A program made the position numbers and the translations under genes. This document shows, in pieces, positions 23,777-35,555 of a stretch of DNA of 64,000 nt. The DNA comes from Crambe crambe (Eukaryota; Porifera; Demospongiae; Poecilosclerida; Crambeidae), in the NCBI GenBank assembly GCA_963924555.1, contig OZ004595.1, positions 496,001-560,000 of the forward strand, given 5' to 3'. The notes below the pieces were generated by a model. It was not told the DNA's origin, did not search any database, and saw only the letters and a program-made list of their open reading frames with translations. Positions within the stretch are counted from its first letter, which is position 1, and every line of letters begins with the position of its first letter.

Positions 23777-24039
23777 ATGAGGTTTCTCAGAGTCATCAAG
23801 GAACTCTTGGTATCCATCCTTCCAATGAACTGGACATGGAACAATGTCTAGTCTTATCTGAGTCTCCCAGCAAATCTGTCCGCCCTCAAATTTCAGCCCC
23901 CAGTCATCCTCTCACTGAATTGGGAAGAGAGGAGGGTATCAGGGTTGAAACTGAAACAAGTCATTGTAGTCTCCAGCACTTTGGACCCAACATTTTCCCC
24001 TTTGTAGAGAGACCTCTTCTTGGAGGCTGTAGAGTGTAA
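23777..24039 (+). CDS. Possible alternative last exon of Roco gene B
   Basis: Open sequence after a CCACAG acceptor, reading DEVSQSHQGTLG and SESPSKSVRPQISAPS, low-complexity Ser/Pro-rich like the Roco tails. Gene B already has a stop at 23679-23681, so this would need alternative splicing. The 3' part (after about 23976) resembles a delta-catenin intron (compare 3890-3960), so the right end of this frame is probably spurious. Confidence 0.25.
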
Positions 24040-24145
24040 GGCCATTGATTCCTGGGTCTAGTCTCTCTCATCTCACACTCCCTCTGGTCCATGCTACCAT
24101 AAAGTATATGCAATGTCACTATTTTAGTATTGAGAGATGTCAATA
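23976..24145 (+). pseudogene. Relic of a further delta-catenin 3' end
   Basis: GCCATTGATTCCTGGGTCTA at about 24042-24061 is the DSWV-stop region of the last delta-catenin exon, followed by matching 3' UTR to about 24145. Upstream sequence matches intron text near 3890-3960. No other delta-catenin exon is nearby, so this is a fragment of another copy just downstream of Roco B. Confidence 0.75.
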
Positions 24146-24239
24146 TGTGACAGTTCAGTGAATAATTATGTTTAGGGTCTGTTGAATTATGTATGTATGT
24201 AGGATGCTAAAAGTCAGTTATTCTGGCATTGTTCAAGTA

Positions 24240-24497
24240 TTAATTTTCATTGACGACTTCCACATAAGCATAGCCATTCTTGTCTCTTCTTTGCCAAAAG
24301 GTCCTCTTTGGTGGTCGTCCTTGTGCTACTTTTGGTTGACTGGGGGTGGGTGTGGCCCTCTGCTGCTGCTGCTGTGGTGGTGCACTTGGCCTGGTCTCGT
24401 AGTAGCCTGCCTGGGGTGGAGGGTGAGGCCGCCTCACTGCAGTCTGACAAGATGTGTTAGAGACATGCACCACCTGCTGGGAGATAGGGAGATACAC
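24240..24497 (-). CDS. Possible terminal exon of an unidentified gene
   Basis: Minus-strand open frame after an acceptor-like CAG, with protein-like composition: Pro/Gln-rich start, then a basic RPPKRTFWQRRDKNGYAYV block and a stop. I do not recognise it. It sits between the delta-catenin relic and the transposon complex, so it could be the severed 3' exon of a displaced host gene or chance. Confidence 0.25.
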   Translation of the reverse strand: MYLPISQQVVHVSNTSCQTAVRRPHPPPQAGYYETRPSAPPQQQQQRATPTPSQPKVAQGRPPKRTFWQRRDKNGYAYVEVVNEN

Positions 24498-24772
24498 AAT
24501 TCATTGTGTGGGTTTTTAAATGATAGCAGCAAATTGGTAACTACAACTGTCAAATAATTATGCATGAGCATTGTTTGATTGCACATAATGTGAACATGGT
24601 AAAGGTAAAGCAACATGATCATGCCTTTTGACAAGTTAAACTTGTGGTTAGTACATGGACAGGCCAGATAATACTCTTACAGCCAGCTGCTAGTGACATG
24701 CGAGCAAGCAAAATCTAAAAGAGCTGTGTAAACTTGAGGCATTTCCTCAATAATACTGTGGATTTCAGGATG

Positions 24773-25100
24773 GTTGTCCATAGGGACTGGCACATTCTGC
24801 CAGCATAGTTTTTGGAATAATAGGTCTATCAAAGCAGGAAGCATAATGCTGGCATAATAGGCTATCGAAAGTGAACTCCATGGTTGATCTTGAATGTATT
24901 TATCATGTGTGCCTACACTAGCTTGACCAAACTTGTCTGCTAATAGCTATTTACGTAGTCTTTCAATACATATGACATCAGGTACGAGCGTAATTAAAGA
25001 ATAGTAGGTCAGTGAAATTAGAATAATGACTTTATAAAGCTGGAATTAAGGAATAGGGAAGCAAAAAAGCATAATGTGCCAGTCCCTAGAACTTGTCCAT
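24773..25100. mobile_element. MITE with about 25-bp inverted ends
   Basis: The left end TAGGGACTGGCACATT and right end AATGTGCCAGTCCCTA are inverted repeats about 330 bp apart. The interior is AT-rich, with no coding frame. It lies just outside the large composite element. Target duplication not resolved. Confidence 0.55.
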
Positions 25101-25130
25101 AAGGAATGAGAAATAGGTAGTGGTTTATAA

Positions 25131-26215
25131 GACCTAAGAAACCTCTCTATACTGCATGTAATTAGAGTTGACACCCTGTGATGGAATCAATTTAGGATCA
25201 CAGAGAAGGACCGGATGAAAAAGAGAAGGACTGGGCTCTATTGCGGGCACCAGACTGCTCTAATTAGAGAGACCACACTATACCAGCACTAAGACACTCT
25301 TGAGAGTCTCTGTACTGCATGTAATTAGAGTGGCAGAATCAAATTAGAATCAAAGAAAAGGACTGGATGAAAAGAGAAGGGCATAAAAGTCAAGCACTCA
25401 GATTACTGAATGCCTGTGCCTCATACTTGCAACAATAGTTCACCTCAACTTGGCCTGCATGCAAACAATATTTCAGACTTGCACACTCAAGCTATCCAAA
25501 GAGGGGTGGAGCTGCACATCTGCAGGGTATTTCGGAGACTTTAAGGGGTTAACACACAATAATGTTGTCATGGGTAGATTGGATGAGTAGAAAGGCTGTG
25601 ACAATTTGGTGACCACAGACTTATTAATATCCGAGTAACAGATAATTGATGTGCTTGTGACAGATTTCATGAAAAGATCACATAACATTATGTAGTGATT
25701 TTTTCCCTCCACTATGCTAGAAATCAGATTTTTGCTCACAGAAAGTATAGTTTTGGTGATAGGAGGGTCAAACTATGACATCGGGACCTCTATACAGTGC
25801 TCTACCACATACTTCATGGAACCCCATCTAAGCTGATTAGCTACATGGCGTACCAAATATATAATCACAGAGAAGGACCAGATGAAAAGAGGAGGACCAG
25901 GCTCTATTGCGGGCACCAGACTGCTCCAATTAGGGAGACCACACTGCTAAATCACTCTTGAGAGTCTATGTACTGAATGTAAAGAGTTGACACCCTGTGA
26001 CGGAGTTAAATTAGAATTACATAGAAGGACCGGATGAAAAGAGAAGGACCAGGCTCTATTGTGGACATCAAACTGCTCTAATTGGAGAGACCATATTATA
26101 CCAGCACTAAAACACTCTTGAGAGTCTCTGTACTGCATTAAAATTGACACCCTGCGAATTAGAAGGACCGGATGAAAAAGAGAAGGACCGGGCTCTATTG
26201 AAGGCACCAGTAATG
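25131..26215. repeat. Left subterminal repeat array
   Basis: Diverged units of about 163 bp containing ACTGCATGTAATTAGAGT, GACACCCTGTGATGG, AGAAGGACCGGATGAAAA and GGCACCAGACTGCTC. Clear units start near 25151 and 25314; further ones occupy about 25860-26215. A non-repeat block of about 450 bp (25390-25860) interrupts them. Confidence 0.8.
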
Positions 26216-26592
26216 GAGACAACAGATTAAATGAAGTATTATCGTTGTCATCATTATTATATATAATTCATACACATTCCTGTTAATTTTATAATGAAGT
26301 TGTAAGAGCTATTGAATAATGATTGCTGTTCATGTGTGATGCCCTTCCTAGTTTTTCCCCCTAAACGAAAAAATAAAACCATTATCATAGTATGTAGGTT
26401 CTTCCATAGATTCACCTTATTAGATTGTAGCATTCAAGCAGACACAGCCCCCTGATTTGTGCTGGGTCTACATTCTTTTTTGCAGACTTAAACGTTTTGA
26501 TAATATCATCACTGGATACCTATGGATCAAAATAATATCGAAATGGAGAAGGTAGACCATTAAGTGGCATAATTATACTTCAGCCAAAATTT

Positions 26593-28339
26593 GAATGTTG
26601 TGCATTACATGAATGCCACAATTGTAACCATCCTCTTGTTCAGCCACCTGCAAACGTTATCACTACATATTTTGAAATAGTGCTGATACAATACTGTCCA
26701 CTTACCTTGATGTATACAGGGTTTAAACATATATCTACCCCTAATAAAATTGCAAAGAATTTTCCTACGTCTTCTATAGTTTGCTGTGCAAACACCTTAG
26801 CTAGTGCTATCCCCTCCCGAGTCAAATATATAAGCCCTATAAAGCAGAAAAAGTGACAACTATGTCTTGTAAACAGTCTCTTACGTTTTGCTTGCAGGAA
26901 CAACAGCAATTGCAATCCAGTGCCAAATGTCTGCTGACTCTGAACCATGTCCTATCCTGCTTACAATGTATTAAATTAAAATGTTATTGTTGCAAGGAAT
27001 AAAAATACCTTGGCTTGCAAGGAAAAACTATCATATCAAAATTCCATATACAATGCTATCATTGAAACAGGTCATAATTTAGGCTAGAAATTAAACTTAA
27101 CATTTTGTCTTCACTAGACGTAATTTGCCCGCAGCAAGCAAAGCTGGGAAAACTTTCCTCCATCACCCCGCAACATACACAGTGATACCAACTGCTGCAC
27201 TTGCTACACTGGATCCAGTCTACATCACTATCCCCACGGAGGTGCTTCACCATGCACTGGTGAGCTCCTTTGAAGACACACACCTCCCTAATGCTGTCAG
27301 CGATGTCTGTGCGATTATTGGGGATTGCACTAGCAATCACAAGATGTTCTCATTCTGGTAATGCCACCATCATTATTGATTATTACCTGTAGCTACATAC
27401 ATAATGTACCTTCAGGCAGTAGAGGAACAATGTGGTTTAATTCTTTGCTTCCTCTAGTCATCCGTACCCACATGATATGGATAACAGATGCAGAGGCTTC
27501 ACTCAAGCAACAGGGAAATAGAGTAAGCCGAGAGAGACTTAGTTCTTCATCATCATCATTATCATCTTCACTGTGCTGTTATAGCAACTCCCACAGCACC
27601 AGCTAGAAACTGAATTTGTAACATTCTTAAAAATAACATGGACGACTTTAGTGAAGTGCAAGTCATTGCTAATTATAGCTACCAGAATATGATCCAGAAA
27701 TCGTTGTGCTGCAAATCTCTTTCTCTAAGATGTATTGAACCATTTCTGGGACAGTAGCATCCACTGGCTTATCTTCAAAAATCTTGTCACTGCTAGCCAC
27801 AGCAGACACAAATGCTTGTGCTTCAGATATATCACTGAGTTGTGAGGCATACTGGGAATGCAACTGTACATAATACTCAAAAGAAATCAATAATCAATGA
27901 TAGTATATACCATTTTACAATAGTGATCAAAGTGATCAACTGCATTACAAACACTTGCAAGCCGTAGAAGATGAGAATGTCTTTGCGAGCCAAATACTAG
28001 CAGGCTGACAGAGTTATACAAGCAATCACCATCACCGCGCGACTTCCCAATTATGAACTTTCGAGGGACTCTGGATCTCAACTGATTCTGACGTCTGCAA
28101 GGTAAACAAAAATAAAATATTCCTTAATTTAGCATTTTAGCTAGCTACCTCTTATCAAGTAAAAAGGATGGAATATCTGATGCCATCTTCAAATCCACTG
28201 ATTGAAGGACAACAGTCTTTTTTATTATTTCTGCTGCCCTCTTAAGAAGTGGCCAGGAATGGGCACACTCTTCTAATAGCAAAAGAGCTCTTCTTGGTTT
28301 CTGCATAGATGTCCAGCTATTAGCTAGTGTAATGATCAC
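26593..28339 (-). pseudogene. OTU-protease / PHD-finger transposon gene, C-terminal part
   Basis: Minus-strand exon fragments in order: a segment at 28339-28145; an OTU-type cysteine-protease motif GDGDCLYNSVS (Cys near 28023) in 28081-27887; a continuation to 27669; a zinc finger of PHD type, WIQCSKCSSWYHCVCCGV (about 27190-27245); then a short EDGYNCGIHVMHNI motif (about 26600-26645) that looks like the catalytic-Cys region of a Ulp1-type protease. OTU and Ulp1 domains remove ubiquitin or SUMO-like tags and are frequent passengers of large metazoan transposons. The gene is separated from its probable 5' exons (33357-34188) by the palindrome insertion, so I call it broken, although intronic insertion cannot be excluded. 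Confidence 0.55.
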
Positions 28340-28855
28340 CAGTACTTACTTACCACAGAACCATCAGTGACTGCATATACTTGTACTAACTCTGGCACAT
28401 TCACATCTTCACTCTGTTATAATTACTATCATCCAATTCTCATGAAGTATAATCATCATAAACCTACTTTCTTGTCACTGCTGTGTGGCTACACAGACAA
28501 TAGATAAATAATATTGTAAAAATGAATTGACTTAGTGCTCACTTCTTCATTCTCAATCGTGGAAGCTTTGGGGGGTGACTACAGTATAATAGCGTACTAT
28601 AATTACATGCAAGAGCAAATGCATTTGTCTGATTACCATTTCATGTCCTGATTCGCTGCTGTCATCATTTTCATCCCGTTTACTGCTGAAATCCATTTCA
28701 CTGTCACTATCATCTTTGCTGTAAAAAATTACATTCATCAAAAGTGATTGCTTTAATACTCCTTACATTTCATAGTGATTTGGACATCTATCTAAAAATG
28801 CTTGCAGGATACATCTCATCTCTTCGGCAGTATACTTTGTGTTGTTTTCTAATAA

Positions 28856-29269
28856 TCAGAGAGTGCGGTAGCACTCTCTATGTAGGGATGACTCGGACGG
28901 CCGCGCGCGCCGCCTATAGACTAATACAAAAGTGAAATTCCAGTTCCCCCACTTAGACCTAACAAAAGCTACTGTGAATGATTATCCAGCCTACTAGAGC
29001 CTACTACAATGTGCAGACCAAGTTTCAGGACCAGGGAGCTTACCGTTTCAGAAATACGGCAAGCAGGTAAATCGCTATATTCTTCTTCTTCTCTATTATT
29101 ATTATTATTATTCTTCTTCTTATTATTCTTCTTAGACAACCATATCTCTCGAACCACTCAAGCTACAGCTATGATTTCTGGACAAATCCACTCCAAATTC
29201 TACGAACTACGATCTTTTCTACTCGTTGGTCCTCGAAAGAGTCGATGAAAAAGGAGACACTATGGAGCA
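28856..29269. repeat. Long inverted repeat, left copy (414 bp)
   Basis: Essentially identical, in reverse orientation, to 31474-31887. It starts ATCAGAGAGTGCGGTAGCAC, itself a small hairpin, and ends GACACTATGGAGCA. The two copies enclose the Cys-rich gene region, like terminal repeats of a roughly 3-kb element. A Leu/Phe-rich open frame inside is a (TTC/TTA)n artefact. Confidence 0.85.
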
Positions 29270-30111
29270 GTCAAAACGCACGCGTGCCCAAATCCCCTTA
29301 AAACACGAGATTTATTTTCCACGATGAATTAATTCATTATCAAATCGCACATTTTTCATGATTAGCAAAAAATTTCTACCGCATGCATACTAGCTATACT
29401 GTACCTAAAATTTGGCTGTACGGTTGCCATGGCACAAGACTACAACTCGGTAAAATTTTGTGGCTAAAATAACTTCGTGGTTGTAGTTACAACCCGAAGT
29501 ATGCTTCTGTAGTAGGCCTACACAAACGAGGGCCAAATGCATCTTAAAGGTATGTAGAGTATAAACTTATCATGAATGGCTTCCAGAAGCTCTACTGATG
29601 TAAAACATCCATCCTTTTTTTGTGTCCCAGTAGCCAAGGAATGAAAATATTAGACTCAATTGTAATGATACATTCATCATTATTGAAAGGTAAGGAATGG
29701 AAAATAATTAATACTAAGTAAGCACACTCTATGGCTAATGTCTGTAGCCACACCAGTTGACCAGTTTTAGCAGTCTGAGCAGTCTGACTTGGATTTCAAC
29801 ATCTGTGGAGAAGGGGGAAAGGTAAACATTAATAGTTACTTGGGCCTTATTTGATAGGTGGGGTCAATTGAACGTCCATCGAAATTTCCAAATTCTCCAG
29901 ATATTTATTTTGTTGAGTGGCAAAAATACCATAGGAAAATGTATTAGGGCATTCTGCTGTTGACTATAATATATTATCACAGTTGAGCTTGCAAAGCTTC
30001 TAACAATGCTACCTACAAGTGTGCTTTAACTATAAGTCAGAAATTTCCATGGCCATTCAATTGACCATGCCTATTAAATAACCTTTGATTTTTTCTTGAA
30101 CAGATACATGC

Positions 30112-30798
30112 ATGATGAGTAAAAAGTACATGAGCTCCATATATCATCCTGAAAGACCCTGTAGCAATTGCTCTCTATGTGGAAGATATAACCCTCCATA
30201 CTTACACTATGGTGCATGGGGAGATGCAGAACGAGAGTATTTGAAAAAACATTGGGACAATGAGCCTGATCATGACAGCTGCATATGCAAAGCACATTAC
30301 AAGGAAGCCAAACATACACACCCACCAGGTTTCATCCCACGATGGAAGAAATTAGTGATGCCCATGAAACATCTTACCGATAGACCTCATTGCATGTTTC
30401 CATACTGTCTTTCAGACTCGAAACTGATCACTCCTTCTACAAGTTTAAGTGAACTCCAAGACACACTGCATGTATCTTCCAATCACCAACAGAATTTCCT
30501 ATGCAAAAAACATTACAGTCAACTGTACAGTCAACTGTACAATCAGTTGAACATCCCCAGGTCATGTGCAAGCTGTGGTGCTCGAGCCAAAACTGGCACC
30601 TGCTTTACCAGGCACAGCCCAAATCCATTTCTAGTGAATCAGGTTCTCCACCCACATGCTGAAAGTAATGATTCTGAGTTACTTTCAGATGATGATACAG
30701 AAGACAGTTCAGATTCAGATGAGTCAACGTCTGATGACTCTGAAATAGAAGAGATAACAACTGAAGTTATCTCCTTTCCTGACTTTGATTATGTATGA
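30112..30798 (+). CDS. Cys/His-rich putative zinc-binding transposon protein
   Basis: A 228-codon open frame with two Cys-rich modules: CSNCSLCGRYNPP ... CICKAHYKEAKHTHPP, and CMFPYC ... FLCKKHYSQLY ... CASCGARAKTGTCFTRHSP, followed by an acidic Ser/Asp/Glu tail. Paired CxxC and CxxH spacing suggests two treble-clef or ribbon-like zinc sites, plausibly DNA or protein binding. I do not recognise a named family; similar Cys-rich proteins accompany transposons in sponges and cnidarians (recollection, not checked). A GTATGA donor-like site lies at the end (about 30793), so it may be an exon of a larger gene. An upstream exon-like stretch at about 29740-29820 contains a stop. Confidence 0.6.
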   Translation: MMSKKYMSSIYHPERPCSNCSLCGRYNPPYLHYGAWGDAEREYLKKHWDNEPDHDSCICKAHYKEAKHTHPPGFIPRWKKLVMPMKHLTDRPHCMFPYCLSDSKLITPSTSLSELQDTLHVSSNHQQNFLCKKHYSQLYSQLYNQLNIPRSCASCGARAKTGTCFTRHSPNPFLVNQVLHPHAESNDSELLSDDDTEDSSDSDESTSDDSEIEEITTEVISFPDFDYV

Positions 30799-30813
30799 CC
30801 AATCTTTATTATA

Positions 30814-33043
30814 ATAAGGGAAAAAGCATTTCGTGAAATGAAAAAAAGATGTAGGGATGACCACTGCTCAAAAAAGTAAGGAAACAAGAAGGATGGAAAT
30901 GGGATCAATCTTTGTTCTGTATATCCAGCCAACAATCCCTACATATACACACATTACTACACTATAATCTGAAGTTACCTGACGTATATGTAGGGATTGT
31001 TGGCTGGATATACAGAACAAAGATTGATCCCATTTCCATCCTTCTTGTTTCCTTACTTTTTTGAGCAGTGGTCATCCCTACATCTTTTTTTCATTTCACG
31101 AAATGCTTTTTCCCTTACTTGTTCCTGGTCTTTTTTCCTCTCTTTTATGGTTTTAGCTATGATTAGAGTTCATTCTTCTATGTGTATGCAGGGACAGATG
31201 AAAGAAGTTCTCCAATAGCATACCAGCCCAATCATTTATCGAGTCAAGGTGTTGTGTTGTTGAGCCATACTCGGAGGTCGAAGATGCTGAAATAGAGTCT
31301 ACCGTGGTGAATCTAAATCCCCGAATCGATACAGTAGCCTATCATCAGCTAGAGCTAGCTAGCTAGCTAGAGACAGCTGAGTAATATTATGATTTCGAAT
31401 AATTGGATATTCAAATACATGCGCATGCGTATTATAGAAAAGATGGCTTCCTAATTGAATTAGTCGAGTGCTGTGCTCCATAGTGTCTCCTTTTTCATCG
31501 ACTCTTTCGAGGACCAACGAGTAGAAAAGATCGTAGTTCGTAGAATTTGGAGTGGATTTGTCCAGAAATCATAGCTGTAGCTTGAGTGGTTCGAGAGATA
31601 TGGTTGTCTAAGAAGAATAATAAGAAGAAGAATAATAATAATAATAATAGAGAAGAAGAAGAATATAGCGATTTACCTGCTTGCCGTATTTCTGAAACGG
31701 TAAGCTCCCTGGTCCTGAAACTTGGTCTGCACATTGTAGTAGGCTCTAGTAGGCTGGATAATCATTCACAGTAGCTTTTGTTAGGTCTAAGTGGGGGAAC
31801 TGGAATTTCACTTTTGTATTAGTCTATAGGCGGCGCGCGCGGCCGTCCGAGTCATCCCTACATAGAGAGTGCTACCGCACTCTCTGATAAAACTTGGATT
31901 ATAATCCCAAATTACCTAGCTAGCCATGCATAGTAGTCAAAATCATACATTATAGCTTACTAAAACGAGGGCCATTCCTGTCTTAAAGTGCCTACAACCA
32001 CAAGCTTTATAGTAACCCAACCTAACATCATGCTAGAATATAATAAACTTTCAAAAAGCTGTGTCCCGGACTTACTTGCAGAGTAAATAGCGATAATGAT
32101 TGAAGACATGAGCCATTTTCTGCCCGTATACAAACCTCAAAAGTCAAAAACAGAAGCGATTTTTGTGTGTAGTGCTCCAAATCCTCCATTGTTCACTTGC
32201 TGTAAGCCTTGGTTACAGGTAAAATATATTTAAAACTACAGCAGACTCGAACGTAACACTCAAAAACCTGCTCTCATACATCCAGCTGCTTCTTCCCAAA
32301 ACGTGCAAAATTTTACACGACCGCCCACGTGGGTGGAAAATAAAATCGCCCGAAAAATTACGCGTGCGGTTTGACTGGGAGCACAGCACTCGACTAATTC
32401 AATTAGGAAGCCATCTTTTCTATAATACGCATGCGCATGTATTTGAATATCCAATTATTCGAAATCATAATATTACTCAGCTGTCTCTAGCTAGCTAGCT
32501 AGCTCTAGCTGATGATAGACTACTGTATCGATTCGGGGATTTAGATTCACCACGGTAGACTCTATTTCAGCATCTTCGACCTCCAAGTATGGCTCAACAA
32601 CACAACACCTTGACTCGATAAATGATTGGGCTGGTATGCTATTGGAGAACTTCTTTCATCTGTCCCTGCATACACATAGAAGAATGAACTCTAATCATAG
32701 CTAAAACCATAAAAGAGAGGAAAAAAGACCAGGAACAAGTAAGGGAAAAAGCATTTCGTGAAATGAAAAAAAGATGTAGGGATGACCACTGCTCAAAAAA
32801 GTAAGGAAACAAGAAGGATGGAAATGGGATCAATCTTTGTTCTGTATATCCAGCCAACAATCCCTACATATATGTCAGGTAACTTCAGATTATAGTGTAG
32901 TAATGTACGTATATGTAGGGATTGTTGGCTGGATATACAGAACAAAGATTGATCCCATTTCCATCCTTCTTGTTTCCTTACTTTTTTGAGCAGTGGTCAT
33001 CCCTACATCTTTTTTTCATTTCACGAAATGCTTTTTCCCTTAT
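30814..33043. mobile_element. Long-palindrome element (about 2.23 kb) with about 670-bp inverted arms
   Basis: Ends ATAAGGG and CCCTTAT, flanked by a possible 7-bp duplication TATTATA (30807-30813, 33044-33050). The arms 30814-31484 and 32370-33043 are reverse complements. Each arm also contains its own near-perfect foldback of about 290 bp (30826-31113 and 32742-33043). The centre holds the 414-bp repeat (31474-31887) and about 480 bp of unique sequence. No transposase frame, so it is non-autonomous. Long arms recall Mutator-like or foldback elements. Confidence 0.65.
31474..31887. repeat. Long inverted repeat, right copy (414 bp)
   Basis: Reverse complement of 28856-29269. It lies inside the central part of the 30814-33043 palindrome, so either it inserted there or the palindrome formed around it. 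The near identity of the copies implies recent spread or gene conversion. Confidence 0.85.
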
Positions 33044-33356
33044 TATTATAGCAACAATGACAATTTTAATTTTGAGCATGTTGTACATGTATACTTTTGG
33101 GATGAGCCCTGTTATTTGGATTTGAGTAGAAGTTGTATTTTCCTATAATTGTATATACAATAGTAATGTCATCCATCATTTTGTCTCCAGATTGCAAGTC
33201 TACCCTCCGGATTCATTATCCTGGGTAAGATTTTATATAGGAGATCTGCCACATAGTGTTCTGAATCTCTTGAAGGGAGCATTAAAGACACTATCCTTTC
33301 TATCCAGTTTTCCGTGGCAATCTTCGTCACAATCTTAAGAAATTATAGGCATGAAG

Positions 33357-34188
33357 TTACGACTGTCCGACTTTGAGTACCATGTACAGTGAATTGCAGG
33401 TTGGTTGCCCAATGTAGGATGCATGACTGTGTAAACTTGCAGTTTTTATTGCAGTCAATTTGCACTTTACATTTGGATAACCCACTTGTAATTTGTGGTG
33501 GCTCAGATACCACTTCACACACCTCAGCTTTGACATGGGCAATGAAATACGACCAAGTTGGTTAACTAACTTACCAAAATTAATGGCTGCACTTCGAAAT
33601 TTTTCCTGAACTTCTTTATCATTTACAAATGATTTCATGTGTGTTGGAACTAAAACGTGTAATAATGAACAGTATTGCAGAGTAGCATTAAACTAACCTT
33701 TCCAAACAACCTGATGACAACCCTTAGAAACTTCCCAATAGAGGATAGCAAAGCTAGGGGGTTGGGTTTAGTGGCTCTTATCCATCCATCAGCCTAACAT
33801 AGGTATAGTAGGTTCAGTAATTATACAGTACTACATGACACATTACCTTTTTCATTAACTGCTTCCATTTTTTATTATTAATCGCAGATAGATTCTATAA
33901 ATACACACAATTTCTAAGAATTCCTTCTGGATGAAGTCCCAGTAAGAGAAGCGGCTCCTTCAAAACAGTCTCATAGTTAGCTATGAACTCACTTTTTTCC
34001 TTTCTGGATTATTTTTTTCAAGCTTAATGATCTATGATTGTATTGTGGCTAAGGTAGTAGCTAAAAGTGTAATGATGATTCATTTTAAAGGCTAGTCATA
34101 CCTTAGGAGAAGGAGGTTTGGGAACAAAGTCTTGCATAGGAATCTCTGGGGATCCCGGATCCAGTGATATATCACCACTAGAAGACAT
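33357..34188 (-). pseudogene. 5' exons of the outer-element minus-strand gene
   Basis: Plausible exons: start codon at 34186-34188 opening MSSSGDISLDPGSPE (to about 34103), a Lys/Glu-rich piece near 33990-34030, DGWIRATKPNPLALLSSIGK (about 33712-33790), and VPTHMKSFVNDKEVQEKF (about 33540-33652). The 3' part of the last runs into a degenerate TA-flanked MITE (about 33387-33500). No domain recognised. Strand and order suggest it is the N-terminal part of the OTU/PHD gene at 26593-28339. Confidence 0.4.
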
Positions 34189-34311
34189 TTTTTTTGAAGC
34201 AGCAATTGGACTCTCTAATGTTAACCACAACACAGACTAACCAGCTGATTTGAGGGCGTAAATTAGTAAGCTAGCGATCGTGAAAGGCATGGATGAGGAG
34301 AAACAAACCGG

Positions 34312-34505
34312 TGTCATAGTGTAGATTGTCCCCTCTAAAAATTGTCCCCCCGGACACTCTACCCTAGTGTAGACTGTCCCCCGGACACTCTACCCTAGTG
34401 TAGAATGTCCCCCCTAGGACATTCTACACTAGGGCAGAGTGTCCCCCCTTAGTGTAGACTGTCCCCCCCTAGGACATTCTACACTAGGGCAGAGTGTCCC
34501 CCTAG
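34312..34505. repeat. Ginger left terminal repeat block
   Basis: Several palindromic and tandem versions of CTAGTGTAGAATGTCCCCCC and its reverse complement, ending about 34505. The right-hand counterpart is about 39930-40039. These are probably transposase binding sites. Confidence 0.75.
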
Positions 34506-35555
34506 GGCTCTTCAATAGTTGAACCAAATCTTATTTTTATTATGAATTTGAAAATCTGTTATAGCTACCACTGAGTGTATGAACACTGCATGTAGCTAGA
34601 ACATCTAATGTCTCCTGAATTCAGTTTTTTACTAAGAAGCCTGAACCATGTTTCATATACGTAGCTATAGCTGCTGTTTTGGCTTGCAAAATAAAACAAC
34701 ACCCCCCAAAAGAAAGAAAAAAAAAACAGCAATAAAACAAAAAACAACAACCGAATTTTACTTGTCAGTGTTGTTCATAAAGTGAATCAATAATCTTTGC
34801 CACTGTTATGAAATTGAAGAACGATTTATAGGGGGTGATACTATAGTGAGCTACGAGTGTACAAAATGAACTAACTGATATTTTTGTTATTGCTTTAGAG
34901 AATGGAAGCAAGGTACTTCTTCATATGACTGTATGTCATAATACATAGGCTCGGAACCTCCATTGTGCAGCAGTGACAATGGAATCAGTAGCTACTGTTA
35001 TCTTCATGGAATAGCTATCCAACACTGAATTTTTATGATCCTTTTGTTAAATCTATCATACTTATCAGCTAGTGTGATAACTTATGAGCTACCTTATGGC
35101 TGGACTTGATTTTTACACTCTTCATTCTTGAACTAGCTCCCCTCTTAGTGTAAAGCTTTCCCCCCTTTTTAAAAAAGTAGAAATAAAAGGATGCAAAGAG
35201 GCATCGGTAGAGCTAGGGGTTATGGCTCCTCTGACAATAGAACTTGTTTCAGAGATGCAATGATTCCCTGTTACCACTATGAACAGTCTTACAGTAGCTA
35301 GAATGCCTAACTATATCCTGAATTTTAGTCATGCAATCTGAGTGTCCTCTAAGATTCAGCTAGCTAATAAGAAGTCTGCATGACCATGTTTCATGCATGT
35401 TATAACTAGCTAGCTATAGCTGCTGTTTGACTTGGAAAAAAATTGTTGTTCATTTTAAAAATATCAATACAGTAGGTCTCTGCCACTGTTATGAAACTTG
35501 GCTACAGCAAATATTTTAGTAGTGATAATGTGTACATTGATTGGAATAGCTTTAG

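Noticed and set aside
29009-29248. Leu/Phe-rich open frame, mirrored at 31495-31734
   Set aside because: Produced by (TTC/TTA)n sequence inside the 414-bp inverted repeat; there is an equal open frame on the opposite strand and no domain.
32639-33125. Phe/Ser-rich frames starting MLAGYTEQRLIPF
   Set aside because: They occur at each palindrome arm in both orientations (30997, 32639, 32922) and are by-products of the repeat.
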